Virus record (IMG/VR): IMGVR_UViG_3300033571_011469 | Coordinates: 1-22,085 of that record | Length of the DNA stretch: 22,085 nt | From: a virus | Strand: one strand, 5' to 3' | In this document: positions 1 through 7,856 of the stretch, piece by piece | How the letters are laid out: each line of letters opens with the position of its first letter | Position numbering within the stretch: the stretch's first letter is position 1 | Notes under the pieces: generated by a model | Database searches by the model: none | What the model saw: the letters and a program-made list of their open reading frames with translations, nothing else | Told to the model about the DNA's origin: nothing | Program-made: the position numbers and the translations under genes

Positions 1-3000
1 CGGAACCCTGCGAGCAGTTCCGCGCCAGCCTTCATGCCCGCTTCGGCGCTCTTAACCGCTGTCGTGTTCATCATCGCGAGAATCTTCGCTTCGATCTTCG
101 CAGCGACCTTATCCATTTGCGTTTGTAGTTTGGTCGCTTCACCATCTAGCCTTGCTTTCTCCGCAAGATAGATGCCCTCAATCTTTAGCAACGCATCACG
201 GCGCTGATCTTTGAGCGTTTCCAAATGATCGCGAGCGGTCTTTAGTTCCTCATCACGCAAATCATTAGCATCATCCAACGCCTTTTGCGCCGCATCACGC
301 GCAACCTCAAGCGGTCCAACAATCGCCTGCTGCTGCGCCACCCCAATGTCATGCCATTGAGCCGACGCATACGCACCGAAATCGTCAGCCTCCGCGAGCA
401 ACTGCGCCTGCACAGAGTTAATCGCCGCGATATCTTCCTGCGAACCAGCAGCCAAAGCAGCAGCCGCGTCACCCGCACCCGACACACCCGCCGAAACAAA
501 ATCCTGAACCAACGACGGGTCAAGCCCACGCTGCATAAGCGTGCGAATATTGCGGGAGAAATCACGCACAGCGGCAAGACGCTCTTCCAACGTTTGCCGG
601 ATAGCAGCAGGACCGCCCCCAACTTCCAGTTCACGCTCAAGCGTCACCGTTATGCCGTTAGCAAGGCGCTTCGTTTCCTTAACAATCTGCTTCGACGCCT
701 TACTAGATTCGAACGACAGACTATTAACGAACGAACGGAACCCGGACTTGATCTGCCCGACGAACTGATCCCGCTCTTGGATGAGCCTTTGTAGCACGGC
801 GTTCTCTTTGTCGAACGCTTCGTTCGCACCCTTCAACGCGGCTTCTAGGCCAGGGATTGCGGCAGCCCAGCGATCCTCAATCGCCTTAATGTTCTCCTCT
901 GCCTTTTTCTCAGCAACATCGTAGAAAGCATTAGTCTCAGCAATGGACTTTTGGTAATACTGTTCCAGCGTTTCCAACTCTTGCATAACCGTGTCGTACT
1001 GCCGTCGCAACTCAACAGCCTGCGCCGACAACTTACGCAATTCCCCAATGGTCTTTTGCATTTCCTTACGGTTACGCGCCGCCGCCTTCTCCCCGACGAT
1101 GGACGCATCCGTCAAAACAGAGTACGCCTGACGCACCTGATCGCGGATAGACAGGAACCCGTCAATCACACTATCTATGTCGGCTTCACTACCGAACATT
1201 TCGGTAATCTGCGACTCGCGACCGAACGGGCGAGCGACAAGATCACCCAAAGACGCGAACGCCTCACCCGCATACAACACCTTTTCGTTAATGCGGTCGA
1301 TCGCTTCGCCCAACTCAAGCAACGCAGCAAGAGCCCTTTTATTGTTTTTGATGAACTTTTCTGCGCCCTTAACGCCTAGCAGTTCCTCAAGCGGTGATTT
1401 CGTGGGGATGTTCCCGAACACTTGTGAGATTGCCCCTGCGACTGAACCGGAGTTAGCCGCAAGTGCCTGCGTGAAAGCATCGGCAAGGGACTTCGCAAGT
1501 TTCGTCGCCGCACCCTGCGCCCTAGGAATGTTGTATGTCACGCCCTGCGCTAGACCTAGAACCATGTTCCGGCCTATGCCCATGAACACGCGCGACGGAG
1601 AACCTTCCTGAGACTCAGCCCTCGCAGCCGCGATAGCCGCCGCCACAATCCTGCGCGCAGCAGCCGCCACCGGACCCTCACCATTATTCAGCGAGGTCAA
1701 CATGCCGCGCACAATGTTCGCGCCCACGTTCATGCCAGCACCCGACGCGGCAGAACGCATCTGATTAAGTCCCTGAATTAGACCCAACGCCGTGTTGCGT
1801 CCCGCCTGCATAGCCACCGTAGACGGCGAACTGATACCCAACGCGTCGTGGATTCCCTCTGCTGTAGTGTCCCCCGCTAGAGTTCCCGCCGCGTTCAGCG
1901 CGGACTCTTGCTCAGACATACCCTGTGTGATGCCCTGAGCGATAGCATCAGCAACATCTACCCCGGCTTCCTTAGCCTCCGTTACCGCATCGCCCATTTC
2001 CTTTACTTCATCGCGCGCAGCCTTAACCGCACCCTTCATATCCTTATAAAGTTTCGATGTTTTCGGGTCAATTTCACCCGCCTTCATCTGCTTTTCTACA
2101 TCCTTAAGCGCGCCTTCCATGACCTTGAGTTGCTTGCGCGGATCGTCAAGGGTCTTAGCGAACGCCATAGCGTCACCCATGTACCCGCGAATAGCGTCAC
2201 GGTTATCCATCGCAGACGACTCAGCATCAGCAAACGAATCCTTCATCGCCTGCAACGATGTAGTCATGCGATCCTGCGCCGCGCTCTGATTCAGAATTCC
2301 GTTCAATTCATCGAACGCAGTTTTAAGTGCCCGTACCGCAGCCTCAGTAGTGCGAGTAACGTCAGCGATTTCCTGCGTCGGACCCGCAGCGTTACCCATA
2401 GCGATAGCGGACGCCACCGTAGCCGACGTTAGCGACCTCTGCGCCTCTCCCGCAACCTGCGCGCCAATCGCTACGGACTCGTCAGCAATCTGAATTTCCT
2501 TGCCTGCCTGAACGTACGCGTCTGCCTGCGCCTGAATCGCCTGCACCGCCTGAGCCGCACGCAGCGGGTCAATCAAACCCGTAGCCCCCGCCTCAGTAAA
2601 CGACGCGATGACGGCTTCCAACTGTTCGCCACCCGCCATGACAGCAGAGACAACCTCTGCCATAGAAACCCCGGCGATATCGGCTAGTTGCTCAAAGTCC
2701 TGAACGTTGTTCTCAATCCACATGAAGCGGCCCCACTCGTTAGCGAGTAGAGCACCTGCGACAACCTCCGCTGCTGCCCGTTGCGCGGCTTCCCCCTGCT
2801 GCGAAAGAGCATCCGTGAGCGCAGCAACACGCGCTTCCGCTTCCGCACTCCTACCTGACAACACTTCATATGCGACGGACACGCCGATGATCGCCCACCC
2901 GACAGGGCCAAGCGACACCATGAAACCTTTAACCGCTGACGCCATAGATAGGAACGCTGCCTTAATCCCTACCGCTGCGACCTTCGCGCTAGCGGCTAAC

Positions 3001-4379
3001 GTGCCCCATGACACGCGCGCGATAGCAAACTGCGTCTTAAGCGTCGTAACAAAACCCGTGACAGACGCGCGCATCCCCACAAACGCGGTAGTAACCTTAG
3101 TTCGCAAAGTCGTAGCGCCCGCAGCCATGACCCCGAACATCGTCAGCACCTTGCCGCCGATCCACAAGATCGGACCCAACGCCGCAACGATCCCCGCGAA
3201 CGCGACGATCAACGATTTTGCCGGGCCGGGGAGCGCACTAAACCCGTCAAGCAAAACCTTCGCGAACTTCGCGAACTCAGTAACAACCGGGACGATAATG
3301 TCACCGATGCCGATAAGCGTTGCCTGCAACTGCACCATAGCCTGCTGCATCTTAAAACCAGCAGTATCAGCAGCAGCACCGAACGCCTCTTCCGTCATCC
3401 CGGCAGAATCAGCGACAACACCGAACGTGTCGGTGAGCGTCTGCGCATCTGCCCCTAGAATCTGGAACGCAGCAGACGCAGCCTCAGACGAACCTAGGAT
3501 GCGACCCAACTGTTCCCGGTTGCCGCCCAAAGCCTTATCAAGCATTTGCAGCGTGGCGGGTAGACCCTGCTTCGCGATGCTGTCACGCAACGCCTGAGCC
3601 GACAACCCAACGTCCTGCAAACCCTTTTTAGCCTCTTCCGTAGGTACAACAAACGCACGGAACAGGGCAGCGATCTGCGTGACTGACTGTGCCGCATCAC
3701 CATTGACGCGGGTAAGCAGCGCGACAGCGCCGCCCATTTCTGCGAATGACGCGCCTGCCTGCTGCGCGAAAGGCAACACGCGACCGATAGCAGCAGCGAA
3801 CTGTGAAGTCTCAAAGTTACCTGAGCGAGCGGTGGCAACCATCTGATCTGTTGCGTCAGCGGCGCTCAGTACGTCAGAGCCGTATGCGGATAGTGCTCCT
3901 GCGACCGCACGGGCGATATCAGAGGTTTCACCGAGTCCTGCCGCGCCTGCCTTCGCAGACATTTCCAAAGCCTGCATAGCGGTTTCGCCACGCAAACCCG
4001 CCGACGTAACAACAAACAACGCGTCAGCAAGTTCGACAGGGGATTTCGCCGTCTGCCCCGCGAGCGCGAGCACGTCCTCTTGCATCGCCTTGACTTCATC
4101 GGACGCGATGCCGACAAGCCCGACAATCTTATTCATGGACGATTCGAAATCGACCGATGCCTTGACAGCAGCCGCACCCACCGCAGCAAGCGGCAACGTC
4201 ACACCGATAGTCATGCCCTTGCCGACACGCGACATTTCCGTGCCGACAGCCTTAAGCCGATCCGACAAACGCCCCGCATCATCGGCGGCACCGTTAAACG
4301 ACTTTTTAAGCGCCGCCATTTTCGCCTGAACATCACTAATGTCCGCTTCGAACTTAGCGACAACATTAGCGACAGCCAC
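1..4379 (-). CDS. Tail tape measure protein (TP901 family), C-terminus outside window
   Basis: This frame is open from a GTG at 4379 to the left edge, giving at least 1459 residues with no stop. It encodes the tape measure protein, which sets tail length, chaperones tube assembly and is ejected into the host. The N-terminal part (about residues 1-350) reads as the TP901 tape-measure domain: KSPVELADALFVVTSAGLRG, then an AKAGAAGLGETSDIARAV-like stretch, then FAAAIGRVLPFAQQAG. Hydrophobic Ala/Gly/Val-rich segments follow, and the part nearest the left edge is rich in Lys, Glu and Gln and probably coiled coil. The GTG was chosen because it lies two bases after the stop of the frameshifted chaperone and has AGGTAG upstream; the first in-frame ATG would remove 20 residues. 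Family assignment is secure; only the 3' end is missing. Confidence 0.95.
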   Translation of the reverse strand, partial: MAVANVVAKFEADISDVQAKMAALKKSFNGAADDAGRLSDRLKAVGTEMSRVGKGMTIGVTLPLAAVGAAAVKASVDFESSMNKIVGLVGIASDEVKAMQEDVLALAGQTAKSPVELADALFVVTSAGLRGETAMQALEMSAKAGAAGLGETSDIARAVAGALSAYGSDVLSAADATDQMVATARSGNFETSQFAAAIGRVLPFAQQAGASFAEMGGAVALLTRVNGDAAQSVTQIAALFRAFVVPTEEAKKGLQDVGLSAQALRDSIAKQGLPATLQMLDKALGGNREQLGRILGSSEAASAAFQILGADAQTLTDTFGVVADSAGMTEEAFGAAADTAGFKMQQAMVQLQATLIGIGDIIVPVVTEFAKFAKVLLDGFSALPGPAKSLIVAFAGIVAALGPILWIGGKVLTMFGVMAAGATTLRTKVTTAFVGMRASVTGFVTTLKTQFAIARVSWGTLAASAKVAAVGIKAAFLSMASAVKGFMVSLGPVGWAIIGVSVAYEVLSGRSAEAEARVAALTDALSQQGEAAQRAAAEVVAGALLANEWGRFMWIENNVQDFEQLADIAGVSMAEVVSAVMAGGEQLEAVIASFTEAGATGLIDPLRAAQAVQAIQAQADAYVQAGKEIQIADESVAIGAQVAGEAQRSLTSATVASAIAMGNAAGPTQEIADVTRTTEAAVRALKTAFDELNGILNQSAAQDRMTTSLQAMKDSFADAESSAMDNRDAIRGYMGDAMAFAKTLDDPRKQLKVMEGALKDVEKQMKAGEIDPKTSKLYKDMKGAVKAARDEVKEMGDAVTEAKEAGVDVADAIAQGITQGMSEQESALNAAGTLAGDTTAEGIHDALGISSPSTVAMQAGRNTALGLIQGLNQMRSAASGAGMNVGANIVRGMLTSLNNGEGPVAAAARRIVAAAIAAARAESQEGSPSRVFMGIGRNMVLGLAQGVTYNIPRAQGAATKLAKSLADAFTQALAANSGSVAGAISQVFGNIPTKSPLEELLGVKGAEKFIKNNKRALAALLELGEAIDRINEKVLYAGEAFASLGDLVARPFGRESQITEMFGSEADIDSVIDGFLSIRDQVRQAYSVLTDASIVGEKAAARNRKEMQKTIGELRKLSAQAVELRRQYDTVMQELETLEQYYQKSIAETNAFYDVAEKKAEENIKAIEDRWAAAIPGLEAALKGANEAFDKENAVLQRLIQERDQFVGQIKSGFRSFVNSLSFESSKASKQIVKETKRLANGITVTLERELEVGGGPAAIRQTLEERLAAVRDFSRNIRTLMQRGLDPSLVQDFVSAGVSGAGDAAAALAAGSQEDIAAINSVQAQLLAEADDFGAYASAQWHDIGVAQQQAIVGPLEVARDAAQKALDDANDLRDEELKTARDHLETLKDQRRDALLKIEGIYLAEKARLDGEATKLQTQMDKVAAKIEAKILAMMNTTAVKSAEAGMKAGAELLAGF

Positions 4380-4381
4380 GA

Positions 4382-4932
4382 CTACCTACCCTTTCGCGCT
4401 TTTTTCTGCGCCTGATCTTGCTCCCACACGCGCAAATGCTCTAGCGCAATCCACTCCGTCAGTTCTAGCGAGGAGAGAGGACGATGACCCGGACCCCCAT
4501 ACAGGAGTTCATCTACCGTCCTCCCCAACCTCTGCGCTAGTTCGTAGACGAATCTGCGTTCTGCGACTTGGAGGAATCTTTTCCCGCCGCGTCCTGCTCA
4601 TCCTTGCCGATGCCGGACAAACGCAGCCCGACATTCGCTAGACGCTCAACAGCGGCACTAGACTTCGCCAGAATCGCAGGCTTATCAGCATCCGTAAACA
4701 CAGCCTCATTCGACTCAGGATCGAACGTGCAAGCCACGACAACATCCGGGTACACGATGCTCATGTTGACCTGCTGCGTTGTCTGATCGAACGCGTTTTG
4801 CATGAGTGTGATGCGATCACCCGCGCTCATACCGCGCACAAGAACATCCACACCCCACTCAGGGATAGTCACAACCTCCGTCGGAATATCCTGAGCGGCG
4901 AAAATCTTGTCACGCAAACCTACTGCTGCCAT
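4382..4932 (-). CDS. Tail assembly chaperone GT-type fusion, made by -1 frameshift
   Basis: Ribosomes starting at 4932 that slip back one base at the GGGAAAA heptamer (4585-4579) enter a frame open to a TAG at 4384-4382. The product has about 183 residues: 118 shared with the short form plus 65 from the -1 frame. The -1 part contains VYELAQRLGRTVDELLYGG and SSLELTEWIALEHLRVWEQ. These resemble the 'T' domain of phage lambda GT and HK97-like chaperones, where a short helical region ends in a ...LTEW.A...-type motif. The stop lies two bases before the tape measure GTG, the classical gene order. The frame, heptamer phasing and position are seen directly. That frameshifting occurs is inferred from the family, in which a few percent of ribosomes shift. 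Confidence 0.88.
4537..4932 (-). CDS. Tail assembly chaperone G-type (short, unshifted form)
   Basis: This is the zero-frame product of 131 residues, ending at TAG 4539-4537. It is the analogue of lambda gpG and is expected to hold the tape measure protein during tail assembly without entering the mature virion. The start ATG at 4932 is preceded by GAAAGGA. The body is a compact acidic domain (for example IPEWGVDVLVRGMSAGD) followed by a low-complexity Ser/Asp/Lys tail from about residue 110, where the slippery site lies. Its place between the tail-tube genes and the tape measure gene supports the assignment more than sequence similarity alone, because this family diverges quickly. Confidence 0.85.
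   Translation of the reverse strand: MAAVGLRDKIFAAQDIPTEVVTIPEWGVDVLVRGMSAGDRITLMQNAFDQTTQQVNMSIVYPDVVVACTFDPESNEAVFTDADKPAILAKSSAAVERLANVGLRLSGIGKDEQDAAGKDSSKSQNADSSTN
4579..4585 (-). other. Slippery heptamer G GGA AAA for -1 ribosomal frameshift
   Basis: On the minus strand the bases are GGGAAAA, phased exactly as X XXY YYZ relative to the 4932 start (codons GGA then AAA). This is a recognised tail-chaperone slippery sequence type. The -1 frame downstream is open for 65 codons to the tape measure start, whereas the zero frame stops 13 codons later. Confidence 0.88.
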
Positions 4933-4990
4933 TACTTTTTCCTTTCGATTGGCCCACTAAGGGAACGTAGGAAGTTCTAAACCGGAATAG

Positions 4991-5419
4991 TTAGAACGTG
5001 GTGCCTGTAACGCCGCCCGTGACCTGCAACTCAAGTGAGTACGTCACAACGTCACCCACGGGGGACGAAACCTCATACGACGTAATCAGAGCCTCGCCCG
5101 TGAACTTAGGCTGCGCTGACGCGGAACCCGCAGGACCGTACTCAAACGAGATGCTAGAAACGGAACCGGACTTAAGGTTCGCGATGTTGCCAGCGATCAG
5201 GGTGTCCGTGGTGGCGTCGAACATGCCAGACAGGGAAATCGTGGCGTCGCCCAGACCCGTGATGTAGGTCTTGTCGTTCTGACCGAAAGCGGTAGTCTCC
5301 GCTGTCTCAATCTCGCGGGGCAGGCTGATCTCATTGAGCGTATCGCTGATATTAACGAGTGAACCAGCGGTTCCGTCAATGCGGAACTGAGCGTTCTTAC
5401 CATGCTTGAAGGTGGGCAT
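4991..5419 (-). CDS. Tail tube-like protein, short paralogue
   Basis: This 142-residue protein is clearly paralogous to the adjacent upstream 5425-6144 gene. Both begin MPTF.HGK and share EIETAETT.F, DKTYITGLGD.TIS.SG.FD and SYEVSSPVGDVV. Together these match a phage major tail protein (tail tube) fold rich in beta strands. This copy is a single domain and ends soon after the shared region (LQVTGGVTGTTF). It lies directly upstream of the chaperone genes, where the tube protein gene normally sits, and follows its paralogue after a five-base gap. It could be the tube subunit itself or a minor tube or terminator-like partner; the sequence does not decide. The start ATG at 5419 follows an AAGGAGAT ribosome-binding site. 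Confidence 0.75.
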   Translation of the reverse strand: MPTFKHGKNAQFRIDGTAGSLVNISDTLNEISLPREIETAETTAFGQNDKTYITGLGDATISLSGMFDATTDTLIAGNIANLKSGSVSSISFEYGPAGSASAQPKFTGEALITSYEVSSPVGDVVTYSLELQVTGGVTGTTF

Positions 5420-5424
5420 TTTCG

Positions 5425-6144
5425 TTATCTCCTTGCTGCCGAAACGTGGTAGGTGATAGAGCCGGATGATCCGGCGAGGGAATGTGCTGCACGGAGATAC
5501 TGATTAACCGTGCCCGTGCTAGTGATGCTCTCGCCCGTGGTGGACGACGCCGAAACAGCCGTAAACGTCACGAGGTCAACCCACGTTGCGTTGTCGGCAG
5601 AGTGCTGAACCTTAACCGTGGCTGCACCATCACGCGTGTTAGCAGTAACGTGAAAGTTAAACAAGCCACCGCCTGACGTAGCAGCACCGTCGTTAATCCC
5701 AGAGAGTGACGCGGAAGTGCCCGTGTTAAGCAGGCCATTCAGCGCGCGCCCTGAGAACAAGCCGCCGTCTGCCTGAACCTCCGCAGAAATGGCGACAACA
5801 TCCCCAACCGGGGACGAAACCTCGTATGAAGTCAACTGACCGTTAGCGATAATGGAGCGTGCCCCGGCTGTAGCGCCCTCAGGCAACACCGTGAAATGGT
5901 TATCCTCCTGACCGATAGCGCCGCTCAAAACAGCATTAGATGCGTTAGCGGTTCCATCGAACAGGCCGCTAGTAGAGATCGTGCCGTCACCTAGCCCGGT
6001 GATGTACGTCTTATCGTCGTCTGCGAACGTGGTTGTCTCCGCAGTTTCGATCTCTTGCGTCTGAGTCGCTTCGTTCAGGAACGGCGACATATCCGTGCCA
6101 TTCAGCAGCACAACCGTGCGCTTACCGTGACGGAAAGTAGGCAT
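5425..6144 (-). CDS. Major tail protein-like, long paralogue with extra C-terminal domain
   Basis: This protein has 239 residues. Residues 1 to about 130 align with the neighbouring short paralogue (same MPTF.HGK start, EIETAETTTF, DKTYITGLGDGTIS, TSYEVSSPVGDVV). A Gly/Ser/Ala linker then leads to a C-terminal beta-rich module of about 80 residues (FHVTANTRDGAATVKVQHS to the end). Such modules occur on the outside of tail proteins of many siphoviruses and may bind carbohydrate or decorate the tail. The ATG at 6144 directly follows the TAA of the preceding gene. A virion with two tube-type proteins could have a mixed tube, or one copy could be a specialised end protein. The paralogy is seen; the division of labour is unknown. 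Confidence 0.78.
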   Translation of the reverse strand: MPTFRHGKRTVVLLNGTDMSPFLNEATQTQEIETAETTTFADDDKTYITGLGDGTISTSGLFDGTANASNAVLSGAIGQEDNHFTVLPEGATAGARSIIANGQLTSYEVSSPVGDVVAISAEVQADGGLFSGRALNGLLNTGTSASLSGINDGAATSGGGLFNFHVTANTRDGAATVKVQHSADNATWVDLVTFTAVSASSTTGESITSTGTVNQYLRAAHSLAGSSGSITYHVSAARR

Positions 6145-6357
6145 TTACTTGCCTCCCTTGCTAGGAGACTGAGGCTCACGCGGCTTAATAGGCTCAACAG
6201 GCTTAGGCGCAGCATCGGCAGCAACGGAAACATCTGCCTTTTCGATAACGCCCTGAGCAACAAGCCACGACACAGACTTAGGGGGAAGATCGTCCACGAC
6301 AGTACCCGGCTCCACGCGCTTTCCTGCGTAGTCAATGCCGATGAGTACCCGGTACAT
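6145..6357 (-). CDS. Small virion-region protein upstream of tail tube genes
   Basis: This 70-residue protein begins MYRVLIGIDYAGKRVEPG and contains VDDLPPKSVSWLVAQGVIEKA, followed by a Pro/Lys-rich disordered tail. Short proteins with the pattern of an N-terminal beta hairpin, 'LP..S..WL..GVIE' and a charged tail are common in head-tail joining regions of siphoviruses, where they are usually left as hypothetical proteins. The ATG at 6357 has AGGGAG five bases upstream. Its TAA abuts the start of the major tail protein gene, so the two are co-transcribed. It is the first gene of the tail operon after the terminator at 6459-6503. No function is assigned. Confidence 0.75.
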   Translation of the reverse strand: MYRVLIGIDYAGKRVEPGTVVDDLPPKSVSWLVAQGVIEKADVSVAADAAPKPVEPIKPREPQSPSKGGK

Positions 6358-6446
6358 TCCGCTCCCTAGGCGCGCGGCAACCCCGGCACCTAGGGACCAC
6401 GCGTGTCACGTTAGGGCGGGGTCACTTTGGACACGTTGCTGACTTC

Positions 6447-6452
6447 ATTCTA
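6447..6452 (-). promoter_or_regulatory. Possible -10 element (TAGAAT) for the tail operon
   Basis: The tail operon starts just after a leftward terminator, so it should have its own promoter in 6358-6458. The only bacterial-like element I see is TAGAAT, without a good -35. A separated inverted repeat (CGTGTC 6402-6407 with GACACG 6430-6435) lies downstream and could bind a regulator of late transcription. This is weak evidence. Confidence 0.22.
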
Positions 6453-6458
6453 TCGCAG

Positions 6459-6503
6459 GAAAAAGCCCCGGCAGCGAGTCGCGGAGGTCGCATAGCCGGG
6501 GCT
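6459..6503 (-). terminator. Rho-independent terminator of the leftward small-gene operon
   Basis: The arms AGCCCCGGC (6464-6472) and GCCGGGGCT (6495-6503) form a perfect 9-bp stem. A short inner pairing (GCGA with TCGC) shortens the 22-nt loop. On the minus strand the stem is followed by TTTTTCC. It lies 17 bases after the stop of the 6520-6756 gene and separates it from the tail operon. Confidence 0.8.
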
Positions 6504-6519
6504 CTTTCGCTTGTGGCGT

Positions 6520-6756
6520 CTAGTACAGACGCTCCGTGCGCCACGGGAGTGTGGCGAGTTCGGTGTAGGTCGCGGCGAGCGCGTCCGTGGGGATCGCGAT
6601 TGCGTACGGGGCGTCGGCGCTTGTGGCGCTCGCGGTGGTGTACTGCTCAACAGGAGAGTACATATCGACGCGAACCTGCGTGAGCGTTACGGTAGCGCCC
6701 TTCGGGAGCGTCCAACCGTGGAACTTGACCGGGCGGGTAGTGGTAGTGGTGAACAT
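6520..6756 (-). CDS. Hypothetical small protein
   Basis: This gene encodes 78 residues from the ATG at 6756, starting MFTTTTTRPVKFHGWTLPKG. The frame opens further upstream at 6819, but that codon lies inside the -10 region of promoter P1. The ATG at 6756 is downstream of the predicted start site and has AAGGGG before it, so I prefer it. The protein is rich in Thr, Val, Tyr and Ala, apparently beta-rich, with no transmembrane segment. I do not recognise the family. It is the last gene of the leftward early unit and is followed by a terminator. Confidence 0.65.
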   Translation of the reverse strand: MFTTTTTRPVKFHGWTLPKGATVTLTQVRVDMYSPVEQYTTASATSADAPYAIAIPTDALAATYTELATLPWRTERLY

Positions 6757-6803
6757 GGGCGGTGGCCCCTTCCCGGCTGCACCTTGCAGCCTCACATAAC
6801 CCC

Positions 6804-6832
6804 ATCTAAGCAGCCTCATGCTGCGCCGTCAA
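6804..6832 (-). promoter_or_regulatory. Promoter P1 with spacer dyad (class A)
   Basis: Minus strand: -35 TTGACG (6832-6827), 17-bp spacer, -10 TTAGAT (6809-6804). The spacer contains a perfect dyad GCAGC-N5-GCTGC (6810-6824) that abuts the -10. The promoter drives 6520-6756 and lies just after the stop of the gene upstream. It belongs to a family of seven in this window. Confidence 0.82.
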
Positions 6833-6836
6833 GTCC

Positions 6837-7187
6837 TTAGATCATCCTTTCCCTGTCCTCATAGGGATTGTCCACCCGGAAATCTTCCGGCACCCGCTTA
6901 ATGCACTCAGCGCCGACCGGAAACCATCCCATATCGCCGCCTCCGTGCGGGTAGGTCGCATAATCGTCGGGGTGGACGATCAAGCCACCGCCCCCGGAAA
7001 CGTACACACCATCTGAGTTCCCATTACGGCTAGCGTTACGACCGCAGAAAATGCACTCGCGTCCATCTGTGCTGCCGCCTTTACGCCCGTTGTTAATGCG
7101 ATTCCAGTAGGTGTCACCCCACATGACGCCGCTGGCATCTACGATGCGCGCGCCATGCAGGATTTCGGCTGTGAGTTTCCGATTCAT
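6837..7187 (-). CDS. Hypothetical Cys-containing phage protein
   Basis: This 116-residue protein starts at ATG 7187 and overlaps the stop of 7184-7477 by four bases (ATGA), so it is translationally coupled to it. A CIFCGR motif at C45/C48, with H72 and C95 further on (VGAEC), could form a zinc site. A Gly-rich stretch (VSGGGG) lies between. The C-terminus is charged. I do not recognise the family; short early proteins with a 'C..CGR' knuckle are common in actinophages. No catalytic motif is seen. Confidence 0.72.
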   Translation of the reverse strand: MNRKLTAEILHGARIVDASGVMWGDTYWNRINNGRKGGSTDGRECIFCGRNASRNGNSDGVYVSGGGGLIVHPDDYATYPHGGGDMGWFPVGAECIKRVPEDFRVDNPYEDRERMI

Positions 7188-7477
7188 CGGGCGATCCTGA
7201 CTCGCGAAACGGGGATGCCGTGGGCTGCTGCGTACTCGCGCTTCGCCGCGTTAATGGCTGCGCGGCGCTCACGCTGATCCAACTTCGCCATGAGATAGGC
7301 GATGACGTTAGCGAACGGCTGTGCGTCCTCATGGTCCTGCGCGCCGTACAACGCGAGCCATTGGATCGCGTTTTGCAAGTCGGCGTCTGACGGCTTGTGT
7401 GCGTCCATCCCGTCTGCGAGGAACCTGTCTACGGTGTCCTCGTCGGCGCTGATCCGCTCGTTCCATTCGATCTGCAT
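7184..7477 (-). CDS. Hypothetical charged helical protein
   Basis: This gene encodes 97 residues beginning MQIEWNERISADEDTVDRFL. The ATG at 7477 has AAGGGG just upstream and sits about 28 bases downstream of the P2 -10. The protein is predicted mostly helical, with an acidic N-terminal half and a basic C-terminal half (RERRAAINAAKREYAAAHG). No known domain is recognised. It is first in a two-gene unit with 6837-7187. Confidence 0.75.
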   Translation of the reverse strand: MQIEWNERISADEDTVDRFLADGMDAHKPSDADLQNAIQWLALYGAQDHEDAQPFANVIAYLMAKLDQRERRAAINAAKREYAAAHGIPVSRVRIAR

Positions 7478-7504
7478 TGCTTGCCCCTTTCGGTCGATAC
7501 CCTC

Positions 7505-7533
7505 ATCTAAGCAGCCTCACGCTGCGCTGTCAA
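7505..7533 (-). promoter_or_regulatory. Promoter P2 with spacer dyad (class A)
   Basis: Minus strand: -35 TTGACA (7533-7528), 17-bp spacer, -10 TTAGAT (7510-7505). A perfect dyad GCAGC-N5-GCTGC occupies 7511-7525. It drives 7184-7477 and 6837-7187. The bases GATCATTTTTA just upstream (7551-7561) also occur upstream of P3. Confidence 0.85.
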
Positions 7534-7585
7534 GTGGGGGCCGGATCATTTTTAGGTCAATCCCCCTGGGCCGGTCAGTTCCGCA

Positions 7586-7609
7586 CGACCCCTTTCGGGG
7601 TTTCGACTA
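7586..7609 (-). ncRNA. Conserved GNRA-tetraloop hairpin block, left arm
   Basis: Immediately after (and including) the TAG of the 7607-7789 gene, the minus strand reads TAGTCGAAA, then the hairpin CCCC-GAAA-GGGG, then TCG. The same 24-nt block, 22 bases identical, lies on the plus strand at 8427-8450, where the only changes are inside the loop (GCGA). No T-tract follows, so it is not a simple terminator. A downstream GACC (7575-7572) could pair with the GGTC at 7590-7587 as an alternative fold. Confidence 0.55.
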
Positions 7610-7789
7610 GAGCGAGTACGATCCGACCGCGACGTTCGCGTCATCCCCGTACGCCGGGTAGACGGTAAAGTCTCCGCACACCTTCGTTTCATCGTGGGCC
7701 AGAGATGCCGCCGACATTGGATCAGCAGCCGACACCTCCGTAAAGACGTAGCCCCCGCCCCTGACTTCGATAGAGACTGCGTACTTCAT
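7607..7789 (-). CDS. Hypothetical small protein, first leftward gene
   Basis: This gene encodes 60 residues beginning MKYAVSIEVRGGGYVFTEVS. The frame extends upstream to 7843, but that stretch includes the P3 -10, so the start is placed at ATG 7789, which has AGGGGAAG before it. The pattern of a beta strand, an acidic turn, a helix (DPMSAASLAHDE) and a strand suggests a small alpha/beta fold. I do not recognise it. Promoter P3 lies upstream and a conserved RNA hairpin begins at its stop codon. Confidence 0.7.
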   Translation of the reverse strand: MKYAVSIEVRGGGYVFTEVSAADPMSAASLAHDETKVCGDFTVYPAYGDDANVAVGSYSL

Positions 7790-7827
7790 GCGCTTCCCCT
7801 TCCGTGTGCCCCTGTTGGCATGACTCC

Positions 7828-7856
7828 ATCTAAGCAGGCTCACCCTGCCCTGTCAA
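7828..7856 (-). promoter_or_regulatory. Promoter P3 with spacer dyad (class A)
   Basis: Minus strand: -35 TTGACA (7856-7851), 17-bp spacer, -10 TTAGAT (7833-7828). The dyad is GCAGG-N5-CCTGC (7834-7848): relative to P1 and P2 both arms changed (C to G and G to C), so the symmetry is kept. It points away from P4 across the control region. Confidence 0.85.

Noticed and set aside
285-1611. Several plus-strand frames (285-794, 951-1379, 1177-1611)
   Set aside because: They are antisense shadows of the tape measure gene. They give Arg/Leu/His-rich translations without motifs.
2707-3597. 296-codon open frame on the plus strand
   Set aside because: It lies wholly antisense to the tape measure gene. 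Its Ala/Thr/Ser/Pro-rich translation is a mirror of the Ala/Gly-rich tape measure, and it has no ribosome-binding site or recognisable domain.
7302-7668. Plus-strand frames 7302-7610 and 7477-7668
   Set aside because: They are antisense to 7184-7477 and 7607-7789 and overlap promoter P2. Composition and missing ribosome-binding sites speak against them.
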